Positions 62,721-64,000 of a DNA stretch of 64,000 nt are shown here, one piece after another; the first letter of the stretch is position 1; every line of letters begins with the position of its first letter. This DNA is from Sphingorhabdus sp. 109 (GTDB taxonomy: Bacteria > Pseudomonadota > Alphaproteobacteria > Sphingomonadales > Sphingomonadaceae). The stretch is taken from the NCBI RefSeq assembly GCF_902506555.1, contig NZ_LR732707.1, positions 1,300,803-1,364,802 of the forward strand, given 5' to 3'. Position numbers and translations under genes: made by a program. Under the pieces are notes generated by a model. The model worked only from the letters and a program-made list of their open reading frames with translations. It was not told where the DNA came from and made no database searches.

Positions 62721-63266
62721 ATGCCCGACCGGCCCATGCTCTACCTGATCGCCCTCGGTTCGAACCAGCGCCACCGGCGATTCGGCGCGCCGCGCGCCGT
62801 GCTGACCGCCGCACTGGAGCGGATGGGCGATGACGGCCTGACAGTCTGCGCCACGTCCTCCACCATCACGTCTCGCCCGGTCGGCCCCTCGCAGCGCAGC
62901 TATGCCAATGCCGCGGCGATCATCAGGACACGGGCGCAGCCGCCCGCTTTGCTGGCACTGCTCAAGCAGATCGAGGCCGGATTCGGCCAGCGCCGCGGCC
63001 AGGCCTGGTCGCGCAGGGTTCTGGACCTCGATATCATAATGTGGGACGGCGGCGCCTTTGCCGGCGCCTCCCCTGCCCTGACAATCCCCCACCCGATGCT
63101 GCGCCAACGCAGCTTCGTGCTCGGGCCAGCCACGGAAATCGCTGCCGATTGGCGCGACCCGCTGACCGGCCTGACCATCGCCCAGCTGGCCGCCCGCAAC
63201 CACCGACCCAAAAAACGTCCGGAAAAAGCGCCAAAGCCGCTTGACCATGAAACAAAGCGCCACTAG
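62721..63266 (+). CDS. folK: 2-amino-4-hydroxy-6-hydroxymethyldihydropteridine diphosphokinase
   Basis: 181 residues. Pyrophosphokinase of folate synthesis: LIALGSNQRH near the N terminus, RRVLDLDIIMWDG (about residues 97-109) with the catalytic Asp pair, and IPHPMLRQRSFVLGP are diagnostic. The C-terminal tail is Lys/Pro-rich. MPDRPM at 62721 is assumed; ATG at 62736 is possible. It is divergent from sodC and is the last protein gene before tRNA-Lys. FolB/FolP are not in the window. Confidence 0.95.
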   Translation: MPDRPMLYLIALGSNQRHRRFGAPRAVLTAALERMGDDGLTVCATSSTITSRPVGPSQRSYANAAAIIRTRAQPPALLALLKQIEAGFGQRRGQAWSRRVLDLDIIMWDGGAFAGASPALTIPHPMLRQRSFVLGPATEIAADWRDPLTGLTIAQLAARNHRPKKRPEKAPKPLDHETKRH

Positions 63267-63311
63267 GGAAGCGCTTCCCGAAGGCATCGTGCACCGCACA
63301 GCCTGTTGAGG

Positions 63312-63387
63312 GGGCCCTTAGCTCAGTCGGTAGAGCAACTGACTTTTAATCAGTAGGTCGCTGGTTCGAACCCAGCAGGGCTCACCA
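63312..63387 (+). tRNA. tRNA-Lys (anticodon UUU)
   Basis: A 76-nt cloverleaf: acceptor GGGCCCT / AGGGCTC (one G-U pair), D arm GCTC-AGTCGGTA-GAGC, anticodon arm ACTGA-CTTTTAA-TCAGT with TTT at the centre, variable AGGTC, T arm GCTGG-TTCGAAC-CCAGC, discriminator A and encoded CCA. Confidence 0.97.
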
Positions 63388-63432
63388 TAATACGTTGAAA
63401 ATAAACGATTTTCTGACAGAATGATATTCGAA

Positions 63433-63471
63433 GTTGCAATATTTGCAACTTGGGTAGCATTTTGGGTAGCA
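63433..63471. repeat. Palindrome and direct repeat just downstream of tRNA-Lys
   Basis: GTTGCAA-TAT-TTGCAAC (63433-63449) is a perfect 7-bp-arm palindrome. TGGGTAGCA is then repeated at 63451 and 63463. Such structures are common beside integrase attachment sites, but no integrase is in view. Confidence 0.5.
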
Positions 63472-63574
63472 AATGGAAGAAATTCCAATATTCAAAGAAC
63501 TGATGATGGACCAGTTCTTTCAAAGGTAGGGAATACAACAGCGTTGATTGCTAAACCAACGAACCATCCAACCC

Positions 63575-63599
63575 AAAACAGTGATACAAAACAGTGATA
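63575..63599. repeat. 12-bp tandem repeat
   Basis: AAAACAGTGATA occurs at 63575-63586 and again at 63588-63599, one base apart, in the AT-rich region after the tRNA. Confidence 0.6.
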
Positions 63600-63631
63600 A
63601 ATGTTAAAACGATTTCTGGTAGCGGTGCCTG

Positions 63632-63817
63632 CTACCATTTCTCGTCGCGAGTAAACTCGACTGCGGTCGCGTCAAGATCTTTCGCCAATTGATTGAACTC
63701 ACGATATGCTCCAAGGCGCTCTAGACCATCAAGTCGCTGATCGCCGGAAAGGCGGTCCATGCGGGTTCGAATTAGCGCCGCCACAATTTTCAATGTTGCT
63801 TGATCTGGCTTGGTCAT
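63632..63817 (-). CDS. Small hypothetical protein
   Basis: 61 residues, mostly helical and charged (MTKPDQATLKIVAALIRTRMDRL... ending FTRDEKW). No family is recognised. Amino-acid composition is protein-like, and the codons are balanced despite the AT-rich flanks, but there is no good ribosome-binding site before the ATG at 63817. It may belong to a mobile or recently acquired segment that begins after tRNA-Lys. Confidence 0.45.
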   Translation of the reverse strand: MTKPDQATLKIVAALIRTRMDRLSGDQRLDGLERLGAYREFNQLAKDLDATAVEFTRDEKW

Positions 63818-64000
63818 AGTTGCGTTGTATCACGATTCAAATTGCGATGCGAACAAGAGCTTTAGGTGTTCAGCGAAACAACACCAGAGGGCAGACGAAT
63901 AAGATGTGTCATGGTAATCTTTTTTTCTGACAAAAATAAACACTGATTGAACAATCCTGACTAAAGATGATCGCGTTATCCTGAGCAGTCGATGCTGGGG
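63818..64000. other. AT-rich end of window without a recognised gene
   Basis: 183 bp. No frame of useful length was found. Base composition is clearly more AT-rich than the chromosome to the left of tRNA-Lys. Confidence 0.4.

Noticed and set aside
63350..63538. 62-codon minus frame ending in SPAGFEPATY
   Set aside because: Its tail is the complement of tRNA-Lys, a well-known source of false proteins.

Overview
The window looks like chromosome from an aerobic, pigmented alphaproteobacterium of the Sphingomonadales (Sphingopyxis / Sphingorhabdus-like). This rests on a crtY-crtI-crtB carotenoid cluster with a CrtG-type hydroxylase, a TrcR (DUF1013) cell-cycle regulator, DUF1192 beside clpA, the long-form isocitrate lyase, a TPP-riboswitch thiC operon, and dispersed palindromes of the GTCATCCTGAAC type that are common in sphingomonads. 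Gene density is high, intergenic gaps are short, and there is no IS element, transposase, CRISPR array or intact prophage.

Layout. 0-5.5 kb: housekeeping and repair genes (GFA protein, KAS III-like enzyme, uracil-DNA glycosylase, exported hydrolase, RluE pseudouridine synthase, uL16 hydroxylase RoxA, cold-shock protein). 5.9-9.7 kb: a lipoprotein / ion-channel-like / DoxX operon and an SLC13-type permease with RCK_C domains. 10.8-15.2 kb: a probable metal-uptake cassette (DUF2946, TonB-dependent receptor, PepSY protein). 15.5-24.4 kb: isocitrate lyase, an S41 peptidase-globin-DUF985 operon and several small accessory genes in visibly G+C-rich DNA with palindromic repeats. 24.4-26.9 kb: a TPP riboswitch driving an unknown membrane protein, thiC and a lipoprotein. 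27-31 kb: YqiJ/flotillin, MipA/OmpV and a degenerate HD protein. 31.3-36.2 kb: carotenoid cluster, with crtG (overlapping a DUF2141 gene) divergent from crtYIB. 36.2-39 kb: IMPase and PmbA. 39.1-45.5 kb: an Old Yellow Enzyme family reductase converging on a complete lipoxygenase, then a membrane GGDEF protein and an acyl-CoA ligase. 45.6-52.8 kb: MFS transporter, MBL hydrolase, TrcR, a glycosyltransferase/LpxH-like pair, Nudix and quinone oxidoreductase. 53.1-63.3 kb: ClpA, a large DUF3857-transglutaminase-TPR protein, GST, Bax-inhibitor-1, LMW phosphatase, SodC and FolK, ending at tRNA-Lys(UUU). After the tRNA the sequence turns AT-rich and gene-poor, which suggests an integration junction.

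The most interesting loci are the lipoxygenase, with every metal ligand conserved and lipid/redox enzymes around it (a candidate bacterial oxylipin locus), the two uncharacterised genes sharing the TPP-controlled thiC operon, and the 110-bp out-of-frame overlap of crtG with a secreted DUF2141 protein. All assignments are from reading motifs and context; no database search was run.
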